This document shows, piece by piece, positions 1-10,727 of a stretch of 63,483 nt of DNA. The position numbers were made by a program, and so were the translations under genes. Where the stretch lies: assembly GCF_001667735.1 (NCBI RefSeq), contig NZ_LZJN01000084.1, forward strand, positions 1 through 63,483, written 5' to 3'. The notes under the pieces were generated by a model that was given only the letters and a program-made list of their open reading frames with translations, was not told the DNA's origin and made no database searches. The DNA is from Mycobacterium sp. E183 (GTDB lineage Bacteria > Actinomycetota > Actinomycetes > Mycobacteriales > Mycobacteriaceae). The number at the start of each line of letters is the position of its first letter. Positions within the stretch are counted from its first letter, which is position 1.

Positions 1-463
1 CCACCGAACCGCGTTCTGCGGCAACCTTTCCGGCGGCCAGCGCACCCGGGTGTCGCTGGCCTGCGCGCTGGTCTGCCAGCCCGACCCGTTCGATCGCGTC
101 GTCGGCGGCCTGGTGCTCGAAACCGTACAGCGCGGCGAAGTAACGGACGTTGTCGACGATCCGCAGGTCGTTGTAGATCGTCGGGTCCTGGGGGAGGTAG
201 CCGACCCGGCGGTGCAGCGGCGCCGACCCGGCCGGGTGGCCGAGCACCTCGACGGTCCCCAAGGTCACGATCTGAGTGCCCACGATGCAGCGCATCAGGG
301 TGGTCTTGCCGCAGCCGGACGGGCCGAGCAGGCCCGTGATGCTGCCCCGCCCGATCTGCACCGAGAAGTCGTGCAGGGCGGGGCGTTTCCCGCGGACCAC
401 CCGCAGGTGTTCGATGCGGACGGCCGGAGTCGTGATTAATTCATCACGGGATGAAGTCATCAT
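1..463 (-). pseudogene. ABC transporter ATP-binding protein, N-terminal half, interrupted by an inversion-like junction (Rv1687c-like)
   Basis: Read leftward from 463, the protein starts MMTSSRDEL and contains a Walker A motif (GPSGCGKTT) and a Q-loop (GYLPQDPTIYNDL), as in DrrA-type ABC-2 exporter ATPases. It reads normally to VGLADQ near base 68. Beyond that the minus strand no longer looks like an ABC protein. The expected next part, with the signature motif NLSGGQR and the run into Walker B (ALVCQPD), lies instead on the plus strand at bases 2-85. In M. tuberculosis Rv1687c the two parts are continuous. The gene is therefore broken here, either by a real local inversion or by a fold-back artefact at a contig edge. 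The rest of the transporter would lie left of the window. GGAGG lies about 14 nt before the start. Confidence 0.8.
2..85 (+). other. Inverted ABC-signature segment (LSGGQ) on the opposite strand
   Basis: The plus strand reads HRTAFCGNLSGGQR and then RVSLACALVCQPD, the classic ABC signature region leading to Walker B. It points toward the N-terminal half of the same kind of gene on the minus strand. Bases 65-85 are shared: on plus they read ALVCQPD, on minus VGLADQR, so the junction lies in a short inverted homology. The reading frames on the two strands are in codon register. Confidence 0.75.
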
Positions 464-472
464 GTGATGAAT
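439..472. promoter_or_regulatory. Nested inverted repeat over the start of the ABC gene
   Basis: ATTCATCAC (439-447) and GTGATGAAT (464-472) form a perfect 9-bp inverted repeat. Inside it sits a second one, GATGA-AG-TCATC (450-461). The repeat covers the two tandem ATG codons of the ABC gene, where a bound repressor would block expression. The M. tuberculosis operon contains a TetR-type gene (Rv1685c), which would be the natural candidate. The binding itself is inference. Confidence 0.4.
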
Positions 473-494
473 ATCGTCCTCCGGCGAGGAGTTG

Positions 495-1775
<1,281 letters not shown>

Positions 1776-1846
1776 GACGTGCGCTCCTTCACTGGTCCCA
1801 AGACACCGGGATATTGCCACGGCAGCGCCGCCGGTAGGTTCGGTGG

Positions 1847-2458
1847 GTGGCCGCAAGCCAGCTGTTAGTCGACCCCGTCGCGGCCGCCCATCGGCTCCTC
1901 GGCGCCACGCTGACCGGCCGGGACGTCAGGGCCGTCGTCGTCGAAGTCGAGGCTTATGGTGGCGTCCCGGACGGCCCGTGGCCGGACGCCGCGGCCCACT
2001 CGTACCGCGGCATCAGCGGGCGCAACGCGGTGATGTTCGGGCCTCCCGGACGGCTGTACACCTACCGCAGCCACGGGATCCACGTCTGCGCCAACGTCTC
2101 GTGCGGACCGGACGGCACCGCCGCGGCCGTCTTGCTGCGGGCGGCCGCGCTCGAGGACGGCACCGACGTCGCGCGCGCCCGGCGCGGCGAGCTGGTCCGC
2201 GGGGCCGCCCTCGCCCGGGGACCGGGCAACCTGTGTTCGGCGCTGGGAATCACCATAGACGACAACGGGATCGACCTCTTCGATCCCGCCAGCCCGATAA
2301 CGCTGGAACTCAACGAGCCGCTCACCGCCGCGTCCGGCCCCCGCGTCGGGGTCAGCCAGGCCGCCGACCGGCCCTGGCGGTTGTGGCTCGCGGGCCGGCC
2401 CGAGGTCTCGGCCTACCGGCGCAGCCCGCGGGCGCCCGCCCCGGGCACCAGCGACTAG
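1847..2458 (+). CDS. mpg: 3-methyladenine DNA glycosylase (AAG/Mpg family)
   Basis: This base-excision repair enzyme removes alkylated purines. It is 203 residues long, matching my memory of Rv1688. AAG-family landmarks are present: an early VVEVEAYGG stretch holding the catalytic-type Glu, [18 protein letters not shown], and [12 protein letters not shown]. The start is GTG 1847. Its TAG overlaps the stop codon of the convergent BASS transporter in the shared sequence CTAG, so the two genes meet tail to tail with no room for a separate terminator. Confidence 0.9.
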   Translation: MAASQLLVDPVAAAHRLLGATLTGRDVRAVVVEVEAYGGVPDGPWPDAAAHSYRGISGRNAVMFGPPGRLYTYRSHGIHVCANVSCGPDGTAAAVLLRAAALEDGTDVARARRGELVRGAALARGPGNLCSALGITIDDNGIDLFDPASPITLELNEPLTAASGPRVGVSQAADRPWRLWLAGRPEVSAYRRSPRAPAPGTSD

Positions 2459-3345
2459 GCGCGCGCCGGCTCGTCCGGGCGCGCCGCCGCCCGGAAGGCG
2501 GGGTCCACGCGGCGCGCGAGCACGATGAACGTCACGGCCAGCAGGGGCGCCACGGCGCTGTACAGCGCGGCGGGCGTGGCCATCTCGGCGCTGTTCAGCA
2601 GCTGGGGGCTCAGCGCGACGCCCATCGCCACGACGGCGTTGTGCATGCCGACCTCCAGGCTGACCGCCACGGCCTGCCGCGGAGCCAGCCGCATCAGGCG
2701 CGGCGCCAGGTAGCCGACCGTCAGGCTGACCGCGCAGAACGTCACGACGGCTGCCGTGAGCACCCCGATGTTGTGCCACAGCGTCTTTCGCCCTCCGGCG
2801 ATGGCACCCAGGACCGCGACGATCAACAGCGCGATGGCCAGTATTCGGACCGGTTTCTGCAGGCGCCGCGCCAGCTCGGGGAAGCGGTGCCTAAATGCGA
2901 CGCCGATCGCGATGGGGACGAGCACCAGGCCGAAGACCGTGAAGAACTTGTCCAGCTGAAGCGGCAGAAACCGACCCCCGCCGAGAAACCAGGTCATCGA
3001 CACCGCCAGGATCGCGGGCAACGCGACGATCGACAGCACGGCATTGATTGCGGTCAGCGTCAGGTTGAGCGCCAGGTCGCCGTTGAACAGGTGGCTGAGG
3101 ATGCTGGACATCGTCCCGCCGGGGGTGGCGGCCATCAGCATGAGCCCGACCGCCAGGTGGGCTTCGAGATGGAAGGCCTCGGCGATGACCAGGCACAGGG
3201 CCGGGAGCAGCAGCGACTGACAGATCAGCGCAACCACCAAAGGCCTCCGCAGCGTGGCGGCCCGCTTGAAATCGTCGATCGTGAGCGTCAGCCCGAGGGC
3301 GAGCATCACGACCACGACGACCAACGGCCAGTATCGGTTGTCCAT
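2455..3345 (-). CDS. Bile acid:sodium symporter (BASS) family transporter
   Basis: This is a membrane protein of 296 residues with about nine hydrophobic segments. It has BASS-type signatures: [20 protein letters not shown] (the GG(T/N) crossover region) and [15 protein letters not shown], both near the sodium sites in the family. Likely substrates are organic anions; the exact one cannot be read from the sequence. I chose the start MDNRYWP at 3343-3345 because it lies directly before the first helix; upstream codons in frame look non-coding. It is convergent with mpg and divergent from tyrS. Confidence 0.85.
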   Translation of the reverse strand: MDNRYWPLVVVVVMLALGLTLTIDDFKRAATLRRPLVVALICQSLLLPALCLVIAEAFHLEAHLAVGLMLMAATPGGTMSSILSHLFNGDLALNLTLTAINAVLSIVALPAILAVSMTWFLGGGRFLPLQLDKFFTVFGLVLVPIAIGVAFRHRFPELARRLQKPVRILAIALLIVAVLGAIAGGRKTLWHNIGVLTAAVVTFCAVSLTVGYLAPRLMRLAPRQAVAVSLEVGMHNAVVAMGVALSPQLLNSAEMATPAALYSAVAPLLAVTFIVLARRVDPAFRAAARPDEPARA

Positions 3346-3452
3346 AACGCTCCGCGTTGTCGGTGCACTTACCGCCGAAGGCGACGGCGCGACGCTGCGC
3401 CGCGCATGAGCTTGCCTTATCGGGCGGCGCAAGGGCGAATCGTGGCCGCGGG

Positions 3453-3468
3453 AGCGACTAAAGTCGCT
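3453..3468 (+). promoter_or_regulatory. Perfect palindrome with a possible leaderless -10 element before tyrS
   Basis: AGCGACT-AA-AGTCGCT is a perfect 7-2-7 inverted repeat ending 4 nt before the tyrS ATG. It contains TAAAGT (3459-3464), which fits the mycobacterial TANNNT -10 consensus. The spacing of 8 nt to the A of the ATG suits a leaderless transcript. No Shine-Dalgarno sequence precedes the ATG. Promoter function is inferred. Confidence 0.45.
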
Positions 3469-3472
3469 GGCG

Positions 3473-4744
3473 ATGTCTTCCGGGATCCTTGACGAGCTGG
3501 GCTGGCGCGGGCTGATCGCGCAGTCCACCGACCTCGACGCGCTGGCCGCCGAGGCGCAGCGTGGGCCGATGACGGTGTACGCCGGCTTCGACCCCACGGC
3601 CGCCAGCCTGCACGCGGGCCACCTGGTGCCGCTGCTGGCGTTGCGGCGTTTTCAGCGCGCCGGCCACCGTCCGATCGTGCTCGCCGGCGGGGCCACCGGC
3701 ATGATCGGTGACCCGCGCGACGTCGGGGAGCGCACCCTCAACGAGGCGGACACCGTCGCCGAATGGACCGAGCGCATCCGCGGGCAGCTGGAGCGCTTCG
3801 TCGATTTCGACGAGTCGCCGACGGGCGCGGTCGTCGTCGACAACCTGGACTGGACCGCCCCGTTGTCGGCCATCGAGTTCCTGCGCGACCTCGGCAAGCA
3901 CTTCTCGGTCAACGTCATGCTGGATCGCGACACCGTCCGGCGGCGGCTGGAGGGCGAGGGCATCTCCTACACCGAGTTCAGCTACATGCTCCTGCAGGCC
4001 AACGACTACGTCGAATTGCACCGCCGGTACGGCTGCACGCTGCAGATCGGCGGCTCCGACCAGTGGGGCAACATCATCGCCGGGGTCCGGTTGGTCCGCC
4101 AGAAGCTGGGCGCGACGGTGCACGCGCTCACCGTCCCGCTGGTGACCGCGGCCGACGGCACCAAGTTCGGCAAGTCGACCGGCGGCGGCAGCCTGTGGCT
4201 CGACCCCGCGATGACCACGCCGTACGCCTGGTACCAGTACTTCTTCAACACTGCCGACGCCGACGTGATCCGGTACCTGCGGTGGTTCACCTTCCTGTCG
4301 GCCGACGAGCTGGCCGAACTGGAAGAGGCCACCCGAGAGCGCCCGCAACAGCGGGCCGCGCAGCGCCGGCTGGCCCGGGAACTGACCGCGCTGGTGCACG
4401 GGGAGGCGGCTACCGAGGCGGTCGAGCACGCCAGCCGGGCGCTGTTCGGGCAGGGCGAGCTGGACCGGCTGGACGAGGCGACGCTGGCGGCGGCGCTGCG
4501 CGAGGCCTCGGTCGCCGAGCTCAAGCCCGGCGGCCCGGACGGGATCGTCGATCTGCTGGTGGCCAGCGGTCTGTCCGAGAGCCGCAAGGCCGCGCGCCGC
4601 ACGATCGGCGAGGGCGGGGTGTCGGTCAACAATGCGCGCATCGACAGCGAGGACTGGTCGCCGCAGCCGTCGGACTTCCTGCACGGCCGGTGGCTGGTGC
4701 TGCGCCGCGGCAAGCGCACCGTCGCGGGGATCGAAAAGGTCTGA
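3473..4744 (+). CDS. tyrS: Tyrosyl-tRNA synthetase
   Basis: This class I aminoacyl-tRNA synthetase charges tRNA-Tyr with tyrosine. It is 423 residues long. The HIGH-type motif appears as HAGH in [11 protein letters not shown] (about residues 41-51). The KMSKS loop is KFGKS (231-235), the usual bacterial TyrRS variant. Tyrosine-binding landmarks include YAGFDPTA and the GGSDQWGNI stretch. The C-terminus is an S4-like RNA-binding domain ([18 protein letters not shown]). It is the ortholog of Rv1689. The ATG has no ribosome site and may be used leaderless. Confidence 0.97.
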   Translation: MSSGILDELGWRGLIAQSTDLDALAAEAQRGPMTVYAGFDPTAASLHAGHLVPLLALRRFQRAGHRPIVLAGGATGMIGDPRDVGERTLNEADTVAEWTERIRGQLERFVDFDESPTGAVVVDNLDWTAPLSAIEFLRDLGKHFSVNVMLDRDTVRRRLEGEGISYTEFSYMLLQANDYVELHRRYGCTLQIGGSDQWGNIIAGVRLVRQKLGATVHALTVPLVTAADGTKFGKSTGGGSLWLDPAMTTPYAWYQYFFNTADADVIRYLRWFTFLSADELAELEEATRERPQQRAAQRRLARELTALVHGEAATEAVEHASRALFGQGELDRLDEATLAAALREASVAELKPGGPDGIVDLLVASGLSESRKAARRTIGEGGVSVNNARIDSEDWSPQPSDFLHGRWLVLRRGKRTVAGIEKV

Positions 4745-4829
4745 GGGACGCACCCGCAAAACGCCCGGATGGCCAAATCTTTACCGCACCGTGTTGCGGC
4801 TGTGACCCACATTGGCCAGGGTGGTCACG

Positions 4830-5195
4830 ATGACATCCCTCAGGCGTGTGGAGTGGGCCCTGCTGCGTCTCGTGGGAGTGGGCGCCTGCGTTGCGGGCCT
4901 GGCCGCCCCGCTGGCCGCGCCCGTGCGCGCCGACATGCGGGGAAACGCCTTCCTGATGGCGCTGTCCAACGCCGGGATCACCTATCCCCACCCGGCCAGC
5001 GCCCTGGCGCTGGGCGAGTCGGTGTGCCCGATGCTGGTCATGCCGGGCCAGTCCTTCGACTCGGTGGCCGCCGAGATGTCCAAGCGCAGCGGCCTGGGCT
5101 ACGAGTCGGCCGGCCTGTTCACCATCGTCGCCGTCGCAAACTACTGCCCGGCCGTGATCGCGCCGCTGCTGCAGAACCGGCTCATGGCGTACTAG
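4830..5195 (+). CDS. lprJ: Exported DUF732 protein, LprJ-like
   Basis: This is a small secreted protein of about 121 residues. An N-terminal basic region (MTSLRRVEW) is followed by a hydrophobic signal segment and the site APVRA-DM. The mature part has the DUF732 pattern (FLMALSNAGITY, then GESVCPML and VAVANYCPAVI) with two conserved cysteines. Position and size match Rv1690 (lprJ), directly after tyrS. The lipobox is weak (VGAC), so lipidation is uncertain and signal peptidase I cleavage is an alternative. A TTG at 4812 would add six residues. The function is unknown. Confidence 0.8.
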   Translation: MTSLRRVEWALLRLVGVGACVAGLAAPLAAPVRADMRGNAFLMALSNAGITYPHPASALALGESVCPMLVMPGQSFDSVAAEMSKRSGLGYESAGLFTIVAVANYCPAVIAPLLQNRLMAY

Positions 5196-5223
5196 CCGGC
5201 GGCGCCCCCGTATCCTCGGCTGC

Positions 5224-6012
5224 GTGGTCGACGACAGGCAGCGGCAGCGGGGTGAACGGCGCCCGCGCGCATCCGGCGCCTGGTCGGGGCCCGGCCGGGC
5301 GCGACCGGCCCAGCCGCAGCAGCCCGACGGCCACCGCACGCCGGACGCCGGACCGCCGATACCCCCGGGCGTCGAAGCCCGGCAGCTGGCGCCCGAGATC
5401 CGCGGCGAGCTCAGCACACTGGACCGCGCCACGGCGGACGCGGTGGCGCGCCACCTCGTCGCCGCCGGCGAGCTGCTCGACGAGGACCCCGAGGCCGCGC
5501 TGAGCCACGCCCGCGCGGCGCGGGCCCGGTCCAGCCGGATCGCCGCGATTCGCGAGGCGGTCGGTATCGCCGCCTACCACTGCGGCGACTGGGCGCAGGC
5601 GCTGGCCGAATTGCGCGCCGCCCGCAGGATGGGCAGCAAGTCCAACCTGCTCGCGCTGATCGCGGATTGCGAACGCGGGCTTGGCCGTCCGGAGCGGGCG
5701 ATCGAACTCGCGCGCGGGCCCGAGGCGGCCCAGCTCGCGGGGGACGACGCCGACGAGCTGCGCATCGTCGCCGCCGGCGCCCGCGCGGACCTCGGGCAGC
5801 TCGAGCAGGCGCTGACCGTGTTGTCGACGCCGCAGCTGGACCCCGGCCGCCAGGGCTCGACGGCAGCGCGGCTGTTCTACGCCTACGCCGACACGCTGCT
5901 TGCGCTGGGCCGCAATGACGAAGCGCTGCAATGGTTTTTGCGCTCGGCCGCCGCCGACGTCGACGGCGCCACCGATGCCGAAGACCGGGTCAGCGAGCTG
6001 GGCTCCGGATGA
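5224..6012 (+). CDS. Tetratricopeptide-repeat protein (Rv1691-like)
   Basis: The protein has 262 residues. The first 60 or so are proline- and arginine-rich and look disordered. The remainder is alanine- and leucine-rich helical hairpins typical of TPR-like repeats (ALSHARAARARS, AIREAVGIAAYHCGDWAQALAEL, LFYAYADTLLALGRNDEALQWFLRSAA). TPR scaffolds mediate protein contacts; no enzymatic motif is present. The GTG start at 5224 is the first plausible codon. The last four bases overlap the ATG of the HAD gene, so the two are translationally coupled. The N-terminal boundary is the least certain part. Confidence 0.8.
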   Translation: MVDDRQRQRGERRPRASGAWSGPGRARPAQPQQPDGHRTPDAGPPIPPGVEARQLAPEIRGELSTLDRATADAVARHLVAAGELLDEDPEAALSHARAARARSSRIAAIREAVGIAAYHCGDWAQALAELRAARRMGSKSNLLALIADCERGLGRPERAIELARGPEAAQLAGDDADELRIVAAGARADLGQLEQALTVLSTPQLDPGRQGSTAARLFYAYADTLLALGRNDEALQWFLRSAAADVDGATDAEDRVSELGSG

Positions 6013-7019
6013 CAAGCGTTGCGCGCCAATATGATTGCCTGCTGCTCGACCTGGACGGAACCCTGTTTCGCGGCCGGCGGCCCACCGAGGGTGCGGTCGA
6101 GGCGCTGGCCGAGGTGCAAAGCCGCGCCTTCTTCGTCACCAACAACGCCTCGCGCAGCGCCGCCGAGGTGGCGGCGCACCTGACCGAGCTCGGCTTCACC
6201 GCCACCGCCGACGACGTCGCCACCAGCGCCCAGAGCGCAGCCCGCCTGCTGGCCGACCGGTTGCCGGCGGGGTCGCCGGTGCTGATCGTGGGCACGGACG
6301 CGCTGGCCGACGAGGTGGCCGCCGTCGGCCTGCGCCCGGTGCGGCGCTATGACGACGGCCCGGTCGCCGTCGTCCAGGGCCTCTCGATGACCATCGGCTG
6401 GCCGGACCTCGCCGAGGCCGCGCTGGCCATCCGGTCCGGGGCCCTGTGGGTGGCGGCCAACATCGATCCGACCCTGCCCACCGAGCGGGGCCTGCTGCCC
6501 GGGAACGGCTCCTTCGTCGCCGCGTTGCGGGCGGCCACCGGCGCCGAGCCGCAGGTCGCGGGCAAGCCGGCGCCCGGGCTGCTGACCGACGCGGCGGCCC
6601 GCGGCGAGTTCCGCGCGCCCCTGGTGGTGGGCGACCGGCTGGACACCGACATCGAGGGCGCCAACGCGGCCGAGCTGCCCAGCCTGATGGTGCTCACCGG
6701 CGTCAGCTCGGCGCGGGACGCGGTGTACGCCGAACCGGCGCGCCGGCCGACCTACATCGGCCACGACCTGCGCGCGCTGCACTCCGACGGCGAGCAACTC
6801 GCGGTCGGCCCGCAGCCGGGCTGGCGCGTCGACGTCGACGAGGACGCGGTGACCGTCAGCGGCGCCCGGCCCGACGACGGCGACGGGCTCTCGATCGTGC
6901 GGGCGGTCGCCAGCGCGGTATGGGATGCGCGGCCGGACGGGCGCCCGGTGGATATCCGGGCCGCCGATGACAACGCCCGCGCCGCGTTGCGGCGCTGGTC
7001 GTTGGTGCGCGGCGACTGA
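6009..7019 (+). CDS. HAD-superfamily hydrolase (NagD/p-nitrophenylphosphatase-like; Rv1692)
   Basis: This is a HAD phosphatase of 336 residues. Motif I is LLLDLDGTLF (nucleophile Asp near residue 15). Motif II is FFVTNNASRS. Motif III/IV is GKPAPGL with VVGDRLDTDIEGA. It has the C2-type cap of the NagD family, plus an extra C-terminal domain of about 70 residues. In M. tuberculosis Rv1692 has been described as a glycerol-3-phosphate phosphatase acting in lipid polar-head recycling; I apply this by orthology only. The ATG overlaps the TPR gene's TGA (ATGA). Confidence 0.9.
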   Translation: MTSVARQYDCLLLDLDGTLFRGRRPTEGAVEALAEVQSRAFFVTNNASRSAAEVAAHLTELGFTATADDVATSAQSAARLLADRLPAGSPVLIVGTDALADEVAAVGLRPVRRYDDGPVAVVQGLSMTIGWPDLAEAALAIRSGALWVAANIDPTLPTERGLLPGNGSFVAALRAATGAEPQVAGKPAPGLLTDAAARGEFRAPLVVGDRLDTDIEGANAAELPSLMVLTGVSSARDAVYAEPARRPTYIGHDLRALHSDGEQLAVGPQPGWRVDVDEDAVTVSGARPDDGDGLSIVRAVASAVWDARPDGRPVDIRAADDNARAALRRWSLVRGD

Positions 7020-7042
7020 CGGGTGACTAGCGTAAGAGCGCA

Positions 7043-7228
7043 ATGACTATCGATCCTGAAGAAATCCGCGCCGAAATCGACGCCCTGCTGGCCAGGCTGC
7101 CCGAGCCCGGGGCGCCGGACGATCCCGACAACGAGCCGTCGCTGACGGAGCTCGAAGACATCGCCCGCCGCCTCTCCGAGGCGCACGACGTGCTGATGGC
7201 CGCGCTGGAGTCGGCGGAGAAGGGCTGA
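7043..7228 (+). CDS. Small conserved acidic protein (Rv1693-like)
   Basis: This protein of 61 residues is very acidic (DPEEIRAEIDALLARLPEPGAPDDPDNEPS) and predicted helical at both ends. It sits between the HAD phosphatase and tlyA, the position and size of Rv1693. It has no known domain. It is co-directional and 8 nt before tlyA, so it belongs to the same transcript. The function is unknown; a helical partner-binding peptide is possible but unproven. Confidence 0.8.
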   Translation: MTIDPEEIRAEIDALLARLPEPGAPDDPDNEPSLTELEDIARRLSEAHDVLMAALESAEKG

Positions 7229-7236
7229 GTGCGCGC

Positions 7237-8040
7237 ATGTCTCGCCGCGCCCGCGTCGACGCCGAGCTGGTCCGGCGCGGCCTCGCGCGATCGCGTCAAC
7301 AGGCCGCGGAGTTGATCGGCGCCGGCCGGGTCAGCATCGACGGGCTGCCGGCGCGCAAGCCGGGCACCGCCGTCGCGGTCACCGCGGCCCTGACCGTCGC
7401 CGACGACGGGGAACGGGGCTGGGTGTCGCGCGGCGCGCACAAACTGATCGGCGCCCTGGACACCTTCGGGATTCCGGTGGCGGGCCGACGCTGCCTGGAC
7501 GCCGGCGCGTCCACCGGCGGGTTCACCGAGGTCCTGCTGGACCGCGGGGCCGCGGAGGTCGTCGCCGTCGATGTCGGCTACGGCCAGCTGGCGTGGTCGC
7601 TGCGCAGCGACCCGCGGGTCGTCGTCGTCGAGCGGACCAACGCCCGCGACCTGACGCTCGAGGCGATCGGGGGACCCGTCGACCTGATCGTGGCCGACCT
7701 GTCGTTCATTTCGCTGGCCACCGTGTTGCCCGCGCTGGCTGGATGTGCTTCGCCCACTGCGGATATCGTTCCCATGGTGAAGCCGCAGTTTGAGGTGGGC
7801 CGGGGCCAGGTCGGCGCCGGCGGGGTGGTGCACGACCCCGGCCTGCGCGCCGATGCCGTGCTGGCCGTGGCGCGCCGCGCCGGCGAGCTGGGCTGGCATG
7901 CCGCCGGCGTCACCGCCAGCCCCCTGCCCGGCCCGTCGGGCAATGTCGAATATTTCCTCTTGCTTCGCGGGCAGCCGGGATTGGCGGATGACGAGTTGGT
8001 GGCGGCGGTGCGCCGCGCGGTAGACGAGGGTCCGCAGTGA
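7237..8040 (+). CDS. tlyA: 16S/23S rRNA (cytidine-2'-O)-methyltransferase TlyA
   Basis: TlyA methylates cytidines in 16S and 23S rRNA. Loss of this modification is the known basis of capreomycin and viomycin resistance. The protein has 267 residues. The N-terminal S4 domain ([25 protein letters not shown]) binds RNA. The FtsJ-type Rossmann domain has SAM motif [17 protein letters not shown] (from about residue 87) and a DLSFIS motif. The gene overlaps nadK by 4 bp (GTGA). Rv1694 has also been called a haemolysin; the methyltransferase role is better founded. Confidence 0.95.
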   Translation: MSRRARVDAELVRRGLARSRQQAAELIGAGRVSIDGLPARKPGTAVAVTAALTVADDGERGWVSRGAHKLIGALDTFGIPVAGRRCLDAGASTGGFTEVLLDRGAAEVVAVDVGYGQLAWSLRSDPRVVVVERTNARDLTLEAIGGPVDLIVADLSFISLATVLPALAGCASPTADIVPMVKPQFEVGRGQVGAGGVVHDPGLRADAVLAVARRAGELGWHAAGVTASPLPGPSGNVEYFLLLRGQPGLADDELVAAVRRAVDEGPQ

Positions 8041-8969
8041 CGTCGGGGACCGAGCAGCGCACCGTGCTGATGGTGGTGCACACCGGCCGCGAGGAAGCCA
8101 CCGAGACGGCGGCCCGCGTGCAGAAGGTGTTGGGCGCCAACGACATCGGGCTTCGCGTGTTGTCCGCCGAGGCGGTCGACCGCGGCTCGCTGCATGTGGC
8201 CCCCGACGACATCCGGGCGATGGGCGTCGAGATCGAGGTGGTGGACGCGGATCCGCAGGCGGCCGACGGGTGCGAGCTGGTGCTGGTGCTCGGCGGGGAC
8301 GGCACGTTCCTGCGTGCGGCCGAACTGGCCCGCAACGCCGGGATCCCGGTCCTGGGCGTCAACCTGGGTCGGATCGGCTTCCTGGCCGAGGCCGAGGCGG
8401 AGGCCATCGACCGGGTGCTGGACCACGTGGTCGCCAAGGACTACCGGGTCGAGGACCGCCTGACCCTGGACGTGCTGGTGCGCACGGGCGGGCGCGAGAT
8501 CGCGCACGGCTGGGCGCTCAACGAGGTCAGCCTGGAAAAGGGCCCGCGGCTGGGCGTGCTGGGCGTGGTCGTCGAGATCGACGGGCGGCCGGTCTCGGCG
8601 TTCGGGTGCGACGGGGTGCTGGTGTCGACGCCCACCGGGTCCACCGCCTATGCGTTCTCCGCGGGCGGCCCGGTGTTGTGGCCGGACCTCGAGGCAATCC
8701 TGGTGGTGCCCAACAACGCTCACGCGCTGTTCGGCCGGCCGATGGTCACCAGCCCCGACGCCACCATCGCCATCGAGATCGAGGCGGACGGTCACGACGC
8801 GCTGGTGTTCTGCGACGGCCGCCGCGAGATGCTGATCCCGGCCGGTAGCCGGATCGAGGTAAGGCGTTGCGACACACCGGTGAAATGGGCGCGCCTGGAC
8901 AGCGCGCCGTTCACCGACCGGTTGGTGCGCAAATTCCGGTTGCCGGTCACCGGGTGGCGTGGGAAGTAG
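8037..8969 (+). CDS. nadK: NAD kinase
   Basis: This cytosolic enzyme phosphorylates NAD to NADP using ATP or polyphosphate. It has 310 residues (Rv1695, ppnK). The signature GGDGT is at about residues 86-90 within [16 protein letters not shown]. The second conserved block ([15 protein letters not shown]) holds the NAD-binding region. The start is GTG 8037, overlapping the tlyA stop, and the gene abuts recN directly (TAG then ATG with no gap). The tlyA-nadK-recN order is conserved across actinobacteria. Confidence 0.96.
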   Translation: MTSGTEQRTVLMVVHTGREEATETAARVQKVLGANDIGLRVLSAEAVDRGSLHVAPDDIRAMGVEIEVVDADPQAADGCELVLVLGGDGTFLRAAELARNAGIPVLGVNLGRIGFLAEAEAEAIDRVLDHVVAKDYRVEDRLTLDVLVRTGGREIAHGWALNEVSLEKGPRLGVLGVVVEIDGRPVSAFGCDGVLVSTPTGSTAYAFSAGGPVLWPDLEAILVVPNNAHALFGRPMVTSPDATIAIEIEADGHDALVFCDGRREMLIPAGSRIEVRRCDTPVKWARLDSAPFTDRLVRKFRLPVTGWRGK

Positions 8970-10727
8970 ATGCTGACCGAAATCCGGATCGAGTCGCTGG
9001 GCGCCATCAGCGCAGCGGTCGGGGAGTTCGACCGCGGCCTGACCGTACTGACCGGCGAAACCGGCACCGGCAAGACGATGGTGGTGACCGGGCTGCACCT
9101 GCTCGGCGGCGCCCGCGCCGACGCCACCCGCGTCCGGTCCGGCGCTGACCGTGCGGTCGTCGAAGGCCGTTTCACCACAACCGATCTCGAGGACGCCGCG
9201 ATCGCCCTGCTGGACGGGATGCTGGACGCCTCGGGCGCCGAACGCGACGAGGACGGCAGCGTGATCGCGCTGCGCTCGGTCAGCCGCGACGGGCCGTCGC
9301 GGGCGTACCTCGGCGGTCGCAGCGTGCCCGCCAAGTCGCTGGGCGACTTCACCGCGGAGCTGCTCACGCTGCACGGGCAGAACGACCAGCTGCGGCTGAT
9401 GCGGCCCGAGGAGCAACGCGGCGCGCTGGACCGCTTCGCCAAGGCGGCCCCCGCGCTCGAGCGCTACCGCAAACTGCGCGACGCCTGGCTCACCGCGCGG
9501 CACGACCTCATCGACCGCCGCAACCGCATGCGCGAGCTGGCGCTGGAATCCGACCGGCTGACATTCGCGCTCAACGAGATTGACACCGTCGACCCGCAAC
9601 CGGGCGAGGACGACGCCCTGGTCGCCGACATCGTCCGGCTCTCCGAGCTGGACACCCTGCGCGAGGCCGCGGTCACCGCGCACGCGGCACTGAGCGGCGC
9701 GGCCGACGACGCCGGCGCCGACGGGCACAGCGCCGCGGACTGCCTGGGGCGCGCCCGGGCCGCCCTCGAGTCGAGCGACGACGCGAAGCTGCGCTCGCTG
9801 GCCGGGCAGGTCGGCGAGGCGCTCACCGTCGTCGCCGACGCGGCCGGCGAACTGAGCGCCTACCTGGACGAGCTGCCGGTCGACGCCAGCGCGCTGGAAG
9901 CCAAGCTGGCCCGGCAGGCCGAGCTGCGCACGCTGACCCGCAAGTATGCCGCGGACGTCGACGGCGTGTTGCGGTGGGCCCGGGAGTCGCGGGAACGCCT
10001 GGCCCAGCTCGACGTCTCCGAGGAGGGCCTGCAGGCTCTCGCGACCCGGGTCGACGAGCTGGCACGCGAATTGGCCGAAGCCGCAATCGATCTCAGCGGC
10101 ATCCGGCGCAAGGCCGCCAAGCGGCTCGCCAAGGAGGTCACCGCCGAGCTGTCCGGGCTGGCGATGGCCGACGCCCAGTTCGGCATCGACGTGAGCAACG
10201 ACGTCGCCGCCGACAAGGACGACCCCGCCGCGCTCGCGCTCCCGTCGGGCGAACTGGCCCGCGCGGGCGCCGACGGCGTCGATCAGGTCGAGTTCGGTTT
10301 CGCCGCGCACCGCGGGATGGATCAGCTTCCCCTGGCCAAGAGCGCCTCCGGCGGCGAGCTGTCCCGGGTGATGCTGGCGCTGGAGGTGGTGCTGGCCGCC
10401 TCGGCCGCGGGCACCACCATGGTGTTCGACGAGGTCGACGCCGGCGTCGGCGGCCGGGCCGCGGTGCAGATCGGGCGGCGCCTGGCGCGGCTGGCCCGCA
10501 CCCACCAGGTCATCGTGGTCACGCACCTGCCTCAGGTCGCGGCGTACGCCGACGTGCATCTGGTGGTGCATAGCGCCGGGCCCAAGGGGACCAGCGTGGT
10601 GCGGCGGGTCACCGGCGACGAGCGGGTCGCCGAACTGGCGCGGATGCTGGCCGGGCTGGGCGAGTCCGACAGCGGCCGGGCGCACGCCCGCGAACTGCTC
10701 GACGCGGCTCAGAAGGACGAGATTTAA
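8970..10727 (+). CDS. recN: DNA repair protein RecN
   Basis: RecN is an SMC-like ATPase that acts early at double-strand breaks. The protein has 585 residues. Walker A is GETGTGKTM (about residues 29-37), followed by the family-specific LLTLHGQNDQLRLM. The central region is long alanine- and arginine-rich coiled coil. Near the C-terminus are the ABC signature SASGGELSRVMLALE, Walker B TMVFDEVDAGVGGRA, and the H-loop VVTHLPQVAAYAD. It is the last gene of the tlyA-nadK-recN run; a gap of about 190 nt separates it from steA. Confidence 0.97.
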   Translation: MLTEIRIESLGAISAAVGEFDRGLTVLTGETGTGKTMVVTGLHLLGGARADATRVRSGADRAVVEGRFTTTDLEDAAIALLDGMLDASGAERDEDGSVIALRSVSRDGPSRAYLGGRSVPAKSLGDFTAELLTLHGQNDQLRLMRPEEQRGALDRFAKAAPALERYRKLRDAWLTARHDLIDRRNRMRELALESDRLTFALNEIDTVDPQPGEDDALVADIVRLSELDTLREAAVTAHAALSGAADDAGADGHSAADCLGRARAALESSDDAKLRSLAGQVGEALTVVADAAGELSAYLDELPVDASALEAKLARQAELRTLTRKYAADVDGVLRWARESRERLAQLDVSEEGLQALATRVDELARELAEAAIDLSGIRRKAAKRLAKEVTAELSGLAMADAQFGIDVSNDVAADKDDPAALALPSGELARAGADGVDQVEFGFAAHRGMDQLPLAKSASGGELSRVMLALEVVLAASAAGTTMVFDEVDAGVGGRAAVQIGRRLARLARTHQVIVVTHLPQVAAYADVHLVVHSAGPKGTSVVRRVTGDERVAELARMLAGLGESDSGRAHARELLDAAQKDEI

